From: Cordilura impudica
Taxonomy: Eukaryota > Arthropoda > Insecta > Diptera > Scathophagidae
Length of the DNA stretch: 64,000 bases
NCBI GenBank assembly: GCA_963682025.1
Contig: OY821519.1
Span: 251,300,858-251,364,857, forward strand
Reading direction: 5' to 3'
The notes under the pieces were generated by a model, which worked only from the letters and a program-made list of their open reading frames with translations, was not told the DNA's origin and did not search any database. Shown in pieces: positions 30,546 to 42,960 of the stretch. Both the position numbers and the translations under genes were made by a program. Every line of letters starts with the position of its first letter. Positions within the stretch are counted from its first letter, which is position 1.

Positions 30546-31435
30546 TAACATTTAACCATCCCCTCATGTGTTTCAACGTGTATGTTAAGTAACCATTCAG
30601 CGCTGGGTATGTTCAACGCATATTTTAAGTAACCATTGCTGCAATGTTTTCGGGTCATCGAATTACTATACTCTGTTGGATCTACAGTTTCCGGCTTTTT
30701 ACTTGATATCTTCTTCTTTTTTTATCATCCCAGATGACACGACCGAAAGCGGGATCCTGCAATTCATCAATTGATAGAACAACCTGCATCTTTATCAACA
30801 GCTTACATACCTTGCGTCTTCATACTTTTTTTATCAACCTAAACCTCATTGCACAATTAAAAAATACAATTATACCAGTGGTTTTATAAATTATCTGAAA
30901 CTATCAAATAAAACCAAAACTTAGATTTGTAGACCCAATTACCCTTTGTTATCGTTTTTTTATAGGTTCGGAGGCATCAGAAAAGAAAGCCTGACAACTA
31001 TCGTGGATTTACCATACAACCCCGGAGTTTTGGTTCAAATAAAAAAAAAGAAAAAAATGTAGATATTAGGTATATCCTGACGTATTTATGCAAAGTTGAA
31101 CTATCCCTAAAATAAATAAAATATTCATTGTACTTTGACTGGTCATAAACCTAAACTTCGATGATGTAAAGACATAAGTGGGTGAGAGTAACTACAAGAA
31201 GAGATATACTCTAGAAATGCTACACATTATTGATGTACCGACAGAAAAGGTACTGACAAAACTGATACTGACAAATACGCTCAAATTTACAGACATACAA
31301 TTGACAAATATAGATTAAAATCAAACACAAAGACCAAACAACAGAATATTACATGGAATATTTGTTTTTTAAAAATGTATGTAATAAAACTTTTTGTGAT
31401 AAATGTATTTACCAAGTTATTTATTTTTATACATA
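30546..31435 (+). other. Penelope-like 3' region and AT-rich DNA
   Basis: No gene is found. A TATGTTAAGTAACCATT-type short repeat occurs twice at 30570-30640. ACTGACAAA-type short repeats occur near 31245-31310. Confidence 0.3.
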
Positions 31436-31520
31436 TTTTATTAAATAGATCACCTGAAGATGATCGAAGATTTGGAACGAAATAATGGATTTAAATGAAT
31501 AAAAATTAATAATAAAATGT
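31436..31520 (+). repeat. Penelope-like terminal motif
   Basis: ATCACCTGAAGATGATCGAAG followed by a stem and ACGAAATA matches the terminal motif type seen at 24170. It lies where the 3' end of the element at 29680 would be expected. Confidence 0.5.
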
Positions 31521-31779
31521 AAAACAATTCTGTTTTATTATATAACAGAAAAGGCCAACTATACACAAATATTAATTTAATTTAATTAATTCTGGATGAA
31601 TATTTCCGATGTTGATTTTAATTAGTTAGTGGTTTCGTGGTTTAATTGAAATACACATTTTCAAATAAAAAATTTTGAGACCTTGTGTGTTTTATTCAAA
31701 ATCCCCCACAACGTGCTTTTTAACAATAGTGATGGTTGTGCTTATCAAAATCGATGAGCAAAGCCTTGCTAAATTCAGC

Positions 31780-31905
31780 AGTCCAACATAATATTACTAT
31801 TGAACAGAAAATTCTTGAAATACGCCACACCCAAAAGGAAGCAGACAGTATACACTCCACCATTGAACGAGCCATGAAAAATAGAAATGGTCGACGACGA
31901 TAATA
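31780..31905 (+). pseudogene. C-terminal piece of a DUF7869-type protein
   Basis: The frame encodes NITIEQKILEIRHTQKEADS then IHSTIERAMKNRNGRRR and two stops. The HTQ-x-DS-x-H-x-x-IE pattern is, to my knowledge, the signature of the DUF7869 domain. It may belong to the same broken gene as 27475-27669, with Penelope-like elements inserted between. Confidence 0.45.
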
Positions 31906-32490
31906 ATTCTCTGCTCATTTTTCGCAGTGCAGCCAACATTATAATTTCGCTGCATTTTAGAGTCATAATAATGTATTTGGTTTTCCACTTAGCTTTAACA
32001 TTGAATTGTATTTTTAACAATATCGTTAATCAACATACTTAATTGAATACACATTTATTTGTCCATAGGAACCGCATAGCAAAGAAGTTAGTAGATAAAC
32101 CTATCTTATGCACTTATGCTATTGGAAACAAGATCCATGTAAGTTTTTTTTTTGGCACATATCTAGTACAGAATGAGTTTCTAACATTAATGAAGTAACC
32201 ATCTACTTCAAACCATGCCTCAAATCCCTTTCTCCTAAGAGCTAAATTATCAAACCCTTAAAATTTTCATCTTTCTCATAACTTTATAGTAGTGTAACTC
32301 TCATTATAAAGTTAACAAGGTTTTGTTATAAAGGTTGAGTAAGAAAGTTAATACCTCTTGTTTATAGAATTCATTAAATTAAATTAATATAATTCAATTT
32401 TACAAAGCCCGTAAAATAGATATATGGATTTTGTGGGGAGTCGGTCGATCTCGTTAAAATTGATTGTTGAGGATCTTGTTGCACAAAATG
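31906..32490 (+). other. AT-rich DNA, nothing recognised
   Basis: No ORF longer than about 60 codons and no repeat of another part of the window was noticed. GGTTGAGTAAGAAAGTTAA at 32333 is weakly like the family Z leader. Confidence 0.3.
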
Positions 32491-32499
32491 TTGTCTCAT

Positions 32500-34725
32500 G
32501 AACCTTAAAATTGGTTAATTAATTTTTTTTATTTGCATACGTGTTCTTATTTTAACTATAAGTTTCTCTAACTGCATTGAGTAAGAGAGAGATTGCAGCT
32601 CACTTACACAAAGCAAAATAAGATGGTATGTGTTTGCCGACCACTGTATTAAACATATTAGTATACACATGAAACCAAAGAAAAATCGATTTTTGTATCG
32701 TGCGGCTATTAAAAAATGCTTAAAAAATATATATACATATATATTATACAAATTATACAATTACTAAATACAGCCAGCCATTAAATGTTTAATTCTATAT
32801 AGTAATTTTTATAATATATGAATTTGTTTGCATTTCGCTCCATTTTCTATGTTTGCAACAATTATCAAAGGCAAATAACTTAGATTTTTAACACTTGTAT
32901 TTAATTTTAAAATCGAACTTTATGTTTTTCTTTCACTAAAATGTACTTCTGAGCAACGCGATGGTTGGAACTGAACTAAAAATTATAAAATGAAAGCCTT
33001 AGCTACTAAAAACAAAAATGAGAATAACAAACAAGAAATATAGCATGTAATATATGTATACCTAAGCACAAATACATATAAAGTAGTAGTAAACGGAGAG
33101 CATTACTTAGCAAATTTTTATTCCGTACATGTGGAAAATAAGTTAATACAAGATTATTCTGTTTATTAAACCGCTAGTCATATGTTTTTTAAAATAGTAT
33201 CGAATTTTTATCAAGCTGTCATTTGATAGTAAAATATTTTTGTTATTCAAATTTGATTTAGAATTTTTTCTTTTTTCTAAAAACTTCTAGTAAATTAATA
33301 TTTTGGAGAAGATCTGTAGAAAATAATTTGTAGTAGATTGGTTATGGAGCGAAAAGAGAACATCCATAGTCTCTAACTCTCTCTCTCTCTCTCTCTCATA
33401 ATTAGTCATATAATTTAATGGCCGGCGGCAGAATTTTCAACATTAAACATAAATATTTTACTTTAATTTTGATCTAAAATATTTTTTGTTTTTAGTAAAT
33501 TATTATTTTTACTTTTAAGTAATATAATTATAGCGTGTTTATATTTGCAATAGCTGATTTAGAATAGAGACGCGGACTTTTTTCTTACCATCTGGAGAGT
33601 AATTCCATGTTAAACTGGGCATCTTTTTGATTTAATTTTTTTTGTTGCTTCCAAAATTCAGCAGCTGTATTCTTAAAGATTGATCATGTATTTCAGGAAA
33701 AAAAACATTTTTAAAAATTGTTCACTTTATAATATTGTTGAAGACATGTTAACCCAACGATTTGCAATCATTCATTACGTTGCATTAGAAAATTACTGAA
33801 AATAATTTAATAATAAATGGATGGTTTTAAAGGTTTTTGGCTTTAATAATTTATTTTTAATTCGATTTAATCTATGTATGTTTATTTTTTAAGATTATTT
33901 TTTAGATGTACTATACAAAAATCGTTTGTTCGTTGGTTTCATGTGTACAAAAACATGTTGTATATGTATAAGCAAACATATTACAAATACTTAGAAGATA
34001 GAACTCATCGGCTGAAAATCTATTTTTTTTACGGTTTCAATAAAAACAATGTTTACAAACGTTGCATGTAAACATTGTTTATATCATAAACATGATGTTG
34101 TTTTATACACAAACACCAAAGAAGTGGCCATTTTGGTAAGGTACGAGTATATAAAAAATTTAAAAAATATGGAACCCATCGTTTCTAAATTCTGATATTT
34201 ACAAGATATCTGAAGAAAATATATGGGAATGTAAGTGTATTTTTTCTAAAAATTTAAATGGAAGGCCTGATGTTGAAACCAAAAAAAAAAAATATTTAAA
34301 AATGTTTATACAAATCAAACAATTACTAAATAAAGCCAGCCATTAAATATTAAATTCTATATAGTAATTGTTATAATACATCACTTTGTTTGCATATCGA
34401 TCAATTTTCTACGTATTCGACAATTCTCAAATGCAATTAACTTTTTAACACTTTCGTATTTAATTTTAAATTAAATTTAAATTTCGAACTTTATGTATAT
34501 TTTTTTCTGTCACTGCAATGTACTTCTAAACAACAAGAAGGTTGAAACTGAACTAATTTTATAAAATTATGGCCATAGCTACTAAAAACAAAAATCATAA
34601 TAACAAACAAGAATGCTAACATATTGCGCGCATCTGCAGCTTAGGTATCACTAATACAGTCCTTAGGTATCACTTATACATATAAAGTAGTAGTAAATAG
34701 CGCGCATTACTTATTACCTGCGTAT
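32500..34725. repeat. Diverged direct and inverted duplications
   Basis: 32740-33110 and 34310-34720 are direct, ~80-85% similar copies: both have CTAAATA(C/A)AGCCAGCCATTAAAT and CATATAAAGTAGTAGTAAA. In addition 32650-32705 is matched in inverse by 33898-33945: CACATGAAACCAA...AAATCGATTTTTGTAT against CTATACAAAAATCG...TTGGTTTCATGTG. A (CT)n run lies at 33374-33398. No protein motif is seen, so this may be an old non-autonomous repeat with inverted parts. Confidence 0.55.
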
Positions 34726-35050
34726 TATTTGGAATTTCTTTAGAGATGAGAAATCCAATATCATAAAATTTTTAGCTGGCTGCCTTTTCCAAGTACATTA
34801 GCAGCTGCTAGTAAATTAAATATCACAGTTTTATAGATGGTATAGAAAAGAGATCAGAAGACATTTTTGCATTGAATTTGAAAACAGAATTTGATGCCAA
34901 AACTGCAATACCATGCATTGATGACTGGCCAATGAGCAAACTTGAAATTTAATAACTAGAACAACCTTCGTTAGTCTTGTCCAATGATTGATAGAATAAA
35001 TATCTTTAATAAATATATTTTTTATAAATATGGAAATCTGGTAAAAACCG
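34726..35050 (+). other. Spacer between duplication and satellite
   Basis: AT-rich, no gene. It holds a short segment GCAATACCATGCATTGATGAC without recognised context. Confidence 0.3.
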
Positions 35051-35054
35051 TTAT

Positions 35055-36620
35055 TTAAAAATTAGAAATTAAAAATTAAAAATTAAAAATTAAAAATTAA
35101 AAATTAAAAATTAAAAATTAAAAATTAAAAATTAAAAATTAAAAATTAAAAATTAAAAATTAAAAATTAAAAATTAAAAATTAAAAATTTAAAATTAAAA
35201 ATTAAAAATTAAAAATTAAAAATTAAAAATTAAAAATTAAAAATTAAAAATTAAAAATTAAAAATTAAAAATTAAAAATTAAAAATTAATAATTAAAAAT
35301 TAAAAATTAAAAATTAAAAATTAAAAATTAAAAATTAAAAATTAAAAATTAAAAATTAAAAATTAAAAATTAAAAATTAAAAATTAAAAATTAAAAATTA
35401 AAAATTAAAAATTAAAAATTAAAAATTAAAAATTAAAAATTAAAAATTAAAAATTAAAAATTAAAAATTATATAATTTAAAAATTAAAAATTAAAAATTA
35501 AAAATTAAAAATTAAAAATTAAAAATTAAAAATTAAAAATTAAAAATTAAAAATTAAAAATTAAAAATTAAAAATTAAAAATTAAAAATTAAAAATTAAA
35601 AATTAAAAATTAAAAATTAAAAATTAAAAATTAAAAATTAAAAATTAAAAATTAAAAATTAAAAATTAAAAATTAAAAATTAAAAATTAAAAATTAAAAA
35701 TTAAAAATTAAAAACTAAAAATTAAAAATTAAAAACTAAAAATTAAAAATTAAAAATTAAAAATTAAAAATTAAAAATTAAAAATTAAAAATTAAAAGTT
35801 AAAAATTAAAAATTAAAAATTAAAAATTAAAAATTAAAAATTAAAAATTAAAAATTAAAAATTAAAAATTAAAAATTAAAAATTAAAAATTAAAAATTAA
35901 AAATTAAAAATTAAAAATTAAAAATTAAAAATTAAAAATTAAAAATTAAAAATTAAAAATTAAAAATTAAAAATTAAAAATTAAAAATTAAAAATTAAAA
36001 TTTAAAAATTAAAAATTAAAAATTAAAAATTAAAAATTAAAAATTAAAAATTAAAAATTAAAAATTAAAAATTAAAAATTAAAAATTAAAAATTAAAAAT
36101 TAAAAATTAAAAATTAAAAATTAAAAATTAAAAATTAAAAATTAAAAATTAAAAATTAAAAATTAAAAATTAAAAATTAAAAATTAAAAATTAAAAATTA
36201 AAAATTAAAAATTAAAAATTAAAAATTAAAAATTAAAAATTAAAAATTAAAAATTAAAAATTAAAAATTAAAAATTAAAAATTAAAAATTAAAAATTAAA
36301 AATTAAAAATAAAAATTAAAAATTAAAAATTAAAAATTAAAAATTAAAAATTAAAAATTAAAAATTAAAAATTAAAAATTAAAAATTAAAAATTAAAAAT
36401 TAAAAATTAAAAATTAAAAATTAAAAATTAAAAATTAAAAATTAAAAATTAAAAATTAAAAATTAAAAATTAAAAATTAAAAATTAAAAATTAAAAATTA
36501 AAAATTAAAAATTAAAAATTAAAAATTAAAAATTAAAAATTAAAAATTAAAAATTAAAAATTAAAAATTAAAAATTAAAAATTAAAAATTAAAAATTAAA
36601 AATAAAAAATTAAAAATTAA
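35055..36620 (+). repeat. 7-bp satellite, (TTAAAAA)n
   Basis: About 1.57 kb, some 220 units, of AATTAAAAATTAAAA with rare variants: TTT for TT at 35187 and 36000, TATATAATTT near 35470, single C or G changes near 35715-35800. The interior is almost uniform, which indicates recent expansion or repeated homogenisation. Confidence 0.97.
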
Positions 36621-37229
36621 TAATTCTTCTTACCTGATTTTATTATTTTTAGTTTTTTGTAGTAAATGTATCCTTAAATTAACATATTAATAGCTAATTC
36701 AGATAAAAGTATTTTAAAATGTGTTTTTTTATAATATTATTATCTGGAAATTTTTTTTCTAGAATCATTTGAATTTTTTTGAAATATCGTATGAATTATC
36801 AAATCATTCTTATCTGGATCAAACTTTGGCTATTATAACGCCAGATGCGTTTTGCGCTCTATGAAGTACTTACGGAACTCAAAGGTTTTCTACTCTACTA
36901 AAAGAATAATAATGCAATTTTTCAAATAGTAATCAATTTTTCTTGATTATTTTCTTATAACAAGAATTTATAATAGAAACTGGCCAACAGGCAAATCAAT
37001 TAACTATAAATTTAATTTAAATTTTAATACCAACTAAATTTAAAGTTTCAGTATCAGTTTTAAAGTGGTAGCCATACCGAATATTGGTTGTAAAATCGAG
37101 TTTAAGACGCAGGTGGAGGGTATCAAAGATTCGGCGCTGCCAAATTTAACGTTCCTACATGTTTTTTTTTAGATTTAAGTGAAGATGGTTTAACGGGTTT
37201 GTTCATAAACAAAATTGCTGCATATGGAG
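36621..37229 (+). other. AT-rich DNA with a dipteran repeat end
   Basis: No gene. GTGGAGGGTATCAAAGATTC at 37105 recurs at 63741 and is the end of an interspersed repeat of the GGCACAGCCGAATTTAACA type, followed here by unrelated DNA. Confidence 0.4.
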
Positions 37230-37790
37230 TCAGACGAATCCACAACAGACCCTAGAGAGTCCATTACATCCAGAAAAGTGTACCGTTTAGTGCGGTATAC
37301 ACGTTGATGGTAACAACGGACCTTATTTCTTCAAAAATAAAGCCTGAGCTCGCATTACGCTCAATGGACATCGTTACCGCACCATGATCATTGATTGTTT
37401 GTTTGAAAATATGGATACATTGACCCAGGCGAGATGAGCTTTCATAAGGCGACAGCAAACATCGACTAATTGAAATAAAAATTGGGCGATAAGTTGATAT
37501 TGAGAACTGGACCTGTCTATTGGCCCTCAAGGTCATGCGATTGTAGTCACCGGTTTGTGGAGACGTCAGTTGACGTTTTGAACGCCAACATTGTGCGTGA
37601 TATTCGTGACATATGGCCAACAAAGCGCTTCGATAAGAACACCCGTGCTGGTCATATGCCCAAAATCATTTTCAAGTGCTAACGCCATGTATCGGTCATT
37701 CGAATAAAAAACTTTTGTTGATTGAAATTTAATTTTTGTGTTATTTTTTATAATTTTGAATTCTATCGGCTTAAAAAAACACCATTTACT
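37230..37790 (+). pseudogene. Mariner-like transposase relic
   Basis: The decoded pieces LHPEKCTV, VDGNNGPYFFKNKA and RITLNGHRYRTM line up with HPEKCTVWCGLYAGG, IGPYFFKD and VTVNGDRYRSM of the open transposase at 55410. PVYWPSRSCD (37509-37540) matches the PVSWPPRSCD that holds its last catalytic Asp. Stops and frameshifts are frequent. An old, inactive copy of a related family. Confidence 0.7.
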
Positions 37791-37946
37791 TTAGATGTTT
37801 TAATCTTATGATCTTATTATCTTATATATTAAAAGACTTTATGAATAAACTTTCCATTCAAGATTTTTTTCAATATTTTTCTTCTCTCAAACCTCTATAA
37901 CTAGAGTTCTAATTAACGTAGGCTGTTGACATAGGTCTAAGAATAT

Positions 37947-39368
37947 AATATAATATAATATAATATAATATAATATAATATAATATAATATAATATAATA
38001 TAATATAATATAATATAATATAATATAATATAATATAATATAATATAATATAATATAATATAATATAATATAATATAATATAATATAATATAATATAATA
38101 TAATATAATATAATATAATATAATATAATATAATATAATATAATATAATATAATATAATATAATATAATATAATATAATATAATATAATATAATATAATA
38201 TAATATAATATAATATAATATAATATAATATAATATAATATAATATAATATAATATAATATAATATAATATAATATAATATAATATAATATAATATAATA
38301 TAATATAATATAATATAATATAATATAATATAATATAATATAATATAATATAATATAATATAATATAATATAATATAATATAATATAATATAATATAATA
38401 TAATATAATATAATATAATATAATATAATATAATATAATATAATATAATATAATATAATATAATATAATATAATATAATATAATATAATATAATATAATA
38501 TAATATAATATAATATAATATAATATAATATAATATAATATAATATAATATAATATAATATAATATAATATAATATAATATAATATAATATAATATAATA
38601 TAATATAATATAATATAATATAATATAATATAATATAATATAATATAATATAATATAATATAATATAATATAATATAATATAATATAATATAATATAATA
38701 TAATATAATATAATATAATATAATATAATATAATATAATATAATATAATATAATATAATATAATATAATATAATATAATATAATATAATATAATATAATA
38801 TAATATAATATAATATAATATAATATAATATAATATAATATAATATAATATAATATAATATAATATAATATAATATAATATAATATAATATAATATAATA
38901 TAATATAATATAATATAATATAATATAATATAATATAATATAATATAATATAATATAATATAATATAATATAATATAATATAATATAATATAATATAATA
39001 TAATATAATATAATATAATATAATATAATATAATATAATATAATATAATATAATATAATATAATATAATATAATATAATATAATATAATATAATATAATA
39101 TAATATAATATAATATAATATAATATAATATAATATAATATAATATAATATAATATAATATAATATAATATAATATAATATAATATAATATAATATAATA
39201 TAATATAATATAATATAATATAATATAATATAATATAATATAATATAATATAATATAATATAATATAATATAATATAATATAATATAATATAATATAATA
39301 TAATATAATATAATATAATATAATATAATATAATATAATATAATATAATGTAATATAATATAATATAA
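37947..39368 (+). repeat. (TAATA)n array, ~1.42 kb
   Basis: About 284 pentanucleotide units form the array, with one visible interruption (TAATG) near 39348. The minus strand reads as a 521-codon open frame of YYIIL repeats, which is only a consequence of the 5-bp period lacking stops and not a gene. Confidence 0.97.
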
Positions 39369-39702
39369 CTTATCTTGGCATATTTTGGAATTAGTGAACG
39401 TTAACTTCTCTTGGCAAATTCGTTGGGTTTGAGGAAAGTTATGCGTGGACAATCAACTTTACTTTTACTGTACGTTAACTTCTCTTGGCATATTTTGGCA
39501 TTACTGTACGTTAACTTCTCTTGGCAAATTCGTTGGGTTTGAGGAAAGTTATGCGTTAACTTATTGGCATATTTTGGCATTACTGTACGTTAACTTCTCT
39601 TGGCAAATTTTAGCATTACTGTACGTTAACTTCTCTTGGCATATTTTGGCATTACTGTACTTTAACTTCTCTTGGCATTACTGTACGTTAATTTCTCTTA
39701 TA
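39369..39702 (+). repeat. ~36-bp minisatellite
   Basis: Units of the form CATTACTGTACGTTAACTTC + TCTTGGCATATTTTGG repeat about eight times, some with a longer insert (CAAATTCGTTGGGTTTGAGG). Array length and unit variation suggest unequal exchange. It lies between the microsatellite and the Helitron-type end. Confidence 0.85.
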
Positions 39703-39829
39703 ATATAATGCTGCGGAGCAGCAGGGGTCCTCTAGTTAATTATTATAAAATAATGGTAAGAATAAACTTTTGGAAGCACTAGAAACCAGAATAATAGAGA
39801 TTTTACTGCTCATCTTAAACAAAAGAAAA

Positions 39830-40600
39830 TTTGGGAGATATATTGTATGAATAAATCCATAATTTCAAAAATTTTCAAGAAATATCGTGAAAGAGGTGGC
39901 GACTCAACATTTAGGCGCAGGACCTGTAAAACATGTCAAAGACAGGATAATTTACTAGTCAGAGAGTTTTAAAAATGCCCAGAATGCTACCTAAAGAGGT
40001 CATTAACAATCTGAAATTAAAAATATTTTCTCGAAATGTTTCCCGACGAGCTATTTAACCTGCATTTGGTTGTTATCGTTCTATGAAGAAACCAACGATA
40101 TCAGAGAAAAATCGTCGGGCTCGTAAAGAACGCAAGACGGAATTGGAGCACTGTTCTCTATTCAGATGAGTTCAAGTTTAATTTAAGAGGACATGATGGA
40201 AGAACGTTTGTACGACGACCATAGGGAAAAAGGCTAGACCCAAAATATAAATAACAAAAAAGCTATTAAGTTTGGCGGTGTCAATCTTATGGTATGGGGT
40301 TGCTTTTTGGGCCCAGGAATGAGCCCTATTCATGTAATAAAACATAATCTAACAGGAAAGCTCTAAATGACGTAATGTATCCATACGCGGTGGAGAATAT
40401 GCCCCTGGTAGAAGTTCCTACATGACTAACCCAAAACACACCTCTGGAATTGTAACTGAATGGCTACAATCTAATGCAGTTAGTTTTTTGGAATTGCTAG
40501 CCCAACCAGAAAAGAAAATCTATGGGAAATTGTCGATCGGAAAATACGGACACAAACTTACACTAATTAGACATAAATGATAGAGGCGTTAATTCAGAGT
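39830..40600 (+). pseudogene. Tc1-type transposase relic
   Basis: Broken frames give a helix-turn-helix part (IISKIFKKYRERGGDST, around 39855-39910), the first catalytic block SDEFKFNLRGHDGRTFVRRP (40165-40225) and MVWGCF near 40290. These are in the order of Tc1-family transposases, with many stops. The terminal repeats were not located. Confidence 0.65.
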
Positions 40601-41719
40601 GGAAAAAAATTTCAATAAATATCATCAACAATTTATTTGGTTTATGTATATCCTCCGCTTTACTAAGCAGCACTACGAAATTATGAATACCCAATAAAAT
40701 ATTAAAAGAAAAAAAAAAGGAAAGTTTCAATTATTGTATAGTAAATGTTTCTAATATTTTGTCTTTTTTTTATTATTTTTTAAATATATAAAACTAAAAA
40801 TTTGTAAATTAATAAAAGAATTTTTAATTTTATGATCCATTTTTTTTTGGTATTGACCGTTCAGTCATCAAAAATATATTTGGTTAAAAGTTTTCACTGT
40901 TGTCACTCACTGTATACAATTACACAGTACTCAAGGTAAACGTGCTTGATCTTGCACATTGACTGTGGTTTTTTCTTTATATAAACAAATATTTTTGATA
41001 TAAAGTCAGGACTTAATGCTAAAGTATTAACAAATAAAATTTACAAAAAGTTGTACAAGTTTCCAATGTATTGTCAGTCACTGTTTGTAAACTTTATGTT
41101 CTAATAAATTTTGTTTGTTTTGTTGTGTTTACTAAAAAAAATGTAATTTAATTTTTCTGTTAGTTTTGCTTAATAAAAAATTAATTTAATACCTTGAAAA
41201 TGTATTCCCAACTTTGTTCTTTGACTGAACTGAAAATCTCTCTCCGCACCCATACCATAACAGCTCTATTGTAAATAAATCATTGCGGTTCATGATCTCG
41301 CTAAAGCCAATTATTTTAATTTCTTTGAAACGCCCTGTCAATTCATTTGTTTACATTTTGCAAATAATTATTTCCAGTTTTCTTTTAGCAGCCGTTTCGT
41401 GAAGATCAAAAAGTGAGAAATTTATGAAAAAATCCATTTATTTGTGTTATATATTGTTAAAAATATTAAAAGTTATAACAAAATTAATAAGTAAAGTGTG
41501 TTAATAAAAAATCGTACAAAAATCAAGTGTTTTAAGCTAAATGCAAGTGTGTACGGGGCAAAAGTCTTAAAAGATTTTTTTCGCAAAAAATTCCCTAAAA
41601 TATATTAAATTTCTATTAAGTTGTTGTTATTTTTATTATAAATAATTATTTAAAAAAAAAAATCGTTAAAAATCGGTGAATTTGCATTGTAAAATTAAAA
41701 AGAAAATATTAAGAAGAAT
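40601..41719 (+). other. AT-rich DNA; probable 5' UTR or promoter area in its right part
   Basis: No gene in 40601-41390. From about 41390 (AGCAGCCGTTTCGTGAAGATC) to 41719 the sequence is A/T-rich without repeats seen elsewhere in the window, and leads into the ATG at 41720. It could be the leader of the exon described there. Confidence 0.3.
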
Positions 41720-41824
41720 ATGATTTTCACTCATGCGGCTTTTATGTGTTGTGTTGTTGTTTTTGCACAAATTATAGAAACGCAAATAAATAGAAAGAGA
41801 AGTGCACTCTTCAATTGCAGCCAG
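41720..41824 (+). CDS. Possible first coding exon of a host secreted or membrane protein
   Basis: ATG (41720) is followed by 35 codons: HAAFMCCVVVFAQIIE is a plausible signal peptide, then TQINRKRSALFNCSQ. The exon ends CAG|GTGAGA at 41824/41825, a near-consensus splice donor. A long leader without transposon similarity precedes it and no repeat match in the window was seen, unlike most neighbours. A dibasic site (RKR) follows the hydrophobic part. No later exon could be assigned, and the frame running past the donor is probably intronic. Treat as a candidate. Confidence 0.35.
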
Positions 41825-42110
41825 GTGAGAATATTTGATTTTGGAATAGTAACAATGTTAAAATTGTTTAACTTAATCGAAAATACTAGAAATCTGGAAC
41901 AGTTTCGCAATGCAAAAGCTGGTTTACCTAACCGTAATTGTAATGTAATGTAGTGCAGACTCAGTTAAAGAAAAACGTATATATATAATATGTTTTATAC
42001 AGTCTGTAAATAGTTTTGATACAGTAAAAGCCCTGTTATCCGGATAATCGAAAATTTCATATAATTGAATGTTACATTAAAACTAAAAATTTTACGAGAA
42101 TTTTGCTTGA
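41825..42110 (+). other. Possible intron start
   Basis: This follows the donor at 41825. No recognised element before the TATACCC-type repeat that starts near 42113. Confidence 0.25.
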
Positions 42111-42112
42111 TT

Positions 42113-42400
42113 CATGACCTAGACCCATCTTTTATTATACCCATCGACTCAGAATCACTTTCTGAGTTGATTTAGCGACGTCAGTCCGTCCTTCTGTGTG
42201 TCCATGTAAACCTTGTATTCAAACAACAGATCACAAATATGAATATATTTTGACGAAATAAGATTCTATCGACCATAGGATGAATGTTAATGTAATTGGT
42301 GAAAATCAGTTCATGTTCAGACCTAGTCCCCGTACAAATGAACTTTGTGAGATCGACTTAAATTTCCATAATATCCAAATGGATGGATATCCAATGAAGC
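42113..42400 (+). repeat. TATACCC-type dipteran repeat, fragment
   Basis: TGACCTAGACCCATCTTTTA, CAGAATCACTTTCTGAGTTG and CCGTCCTTCTGTGTGTCCATG match the left half of the unit at 47394-48171. A right-half fragment, ending in a TATAGTCGGTC-type palindrome, lies at 43190-43370. Confidence 0.7.
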
Positions 42401-42472
42401 CATGCTGTCGAGCATTAAGAAGTGAGTTGGCCTCTAGTTAGTTGACAAGATGGTAATTGATCATTCTCTCCA

Positions 42473-42960
42473 TCACCTTTGAAAGCACAGAGCAAATTTC
42501 AATTGGGTGGTATTTTTCAGGGTTGTTAGCTGCACTTCGTTTTGGGATTTTCTGGACATTGACAATCTTCCAACAAGAGAGAAAGTAACCATGCGGTACG
42601 AAGCGTTAAAAAGGTTTACCAATGGATGCTGTAGCGTCGAGGAACACTGTTTCAGTACGACTGCTGATATGCCATCCGGTCCTCTTTCAAGTTCGGGCAG
42701 TGGTTGTTGGCTTTCCGGCAAGATATTATTACTTGCGGATTGTTCAGCCCAAAGCTTAGCTTTTTGACTAATGACCAAAAGCTCTCACTGCCCCGAGGAG
42801 CAGAAAAACCTCTAGTACGTAGACGCTGATCGTAAAGAAACTTTCCGCTGCGTAGTGCTTTGGAAAGTTCAGAGTGTTTGCGTAACAGGTCAGCAATGCC
42901 AATATCTGAATGCTTCCCCTCTCATATCAGCACATTGCACCCATGTTGTAAGGGGAGAGT
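42473..42960 (-). pseudogene. Jockey-like LINE RT fragment
   Basis: On the minus strand LPELERGPDGISAVVLKQC shows the P/GPDGI motif that begins the RT fingers. Upstream pieces such as FWSLVKKLSFGLNN resemble the endonuclease-RT linker. Frames break after ~100 codons. Related to, but separate from, the minus-strand relic at 45532-47380. Confidence 0.6.

Larger units (their letters stand above)
37947..39736 (+). mobile_element. Helitron/Helentron-like element with expanded microsatellite, 5' end not defined
   Basis: The right end has the hairpin GCTGC-GGA-GCAGC (39710-39722), then AGGGGTCCT and CTAGT (39732-39736) followed by T. This is the 3' hairpin plus CTRRT end used by Helitrons and, in flies, by DINE-1/Helentron elements, which often also contain microsatellites. 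No Rep/helicase is present, so the copy is non-autonomous. The left end could not be placed. Confidence 0.5.

Noticed and set aside
33372..33398. (CT)n run as a promoter GAGA element
   Set aside because: There is no nearby gene start. It lies in the non-coding duplicated block and is better read as a simple repeat.
37887..39452. 521-codon open frame on the minus strand made of YYIIL repeats
   Set aside because: It lies entirely within the (TAATA)n array. A 5-bp repeat without a stop in one register is open in all three frames by arithmetic, and there is no start context, codon bias or non-repetitive domain.
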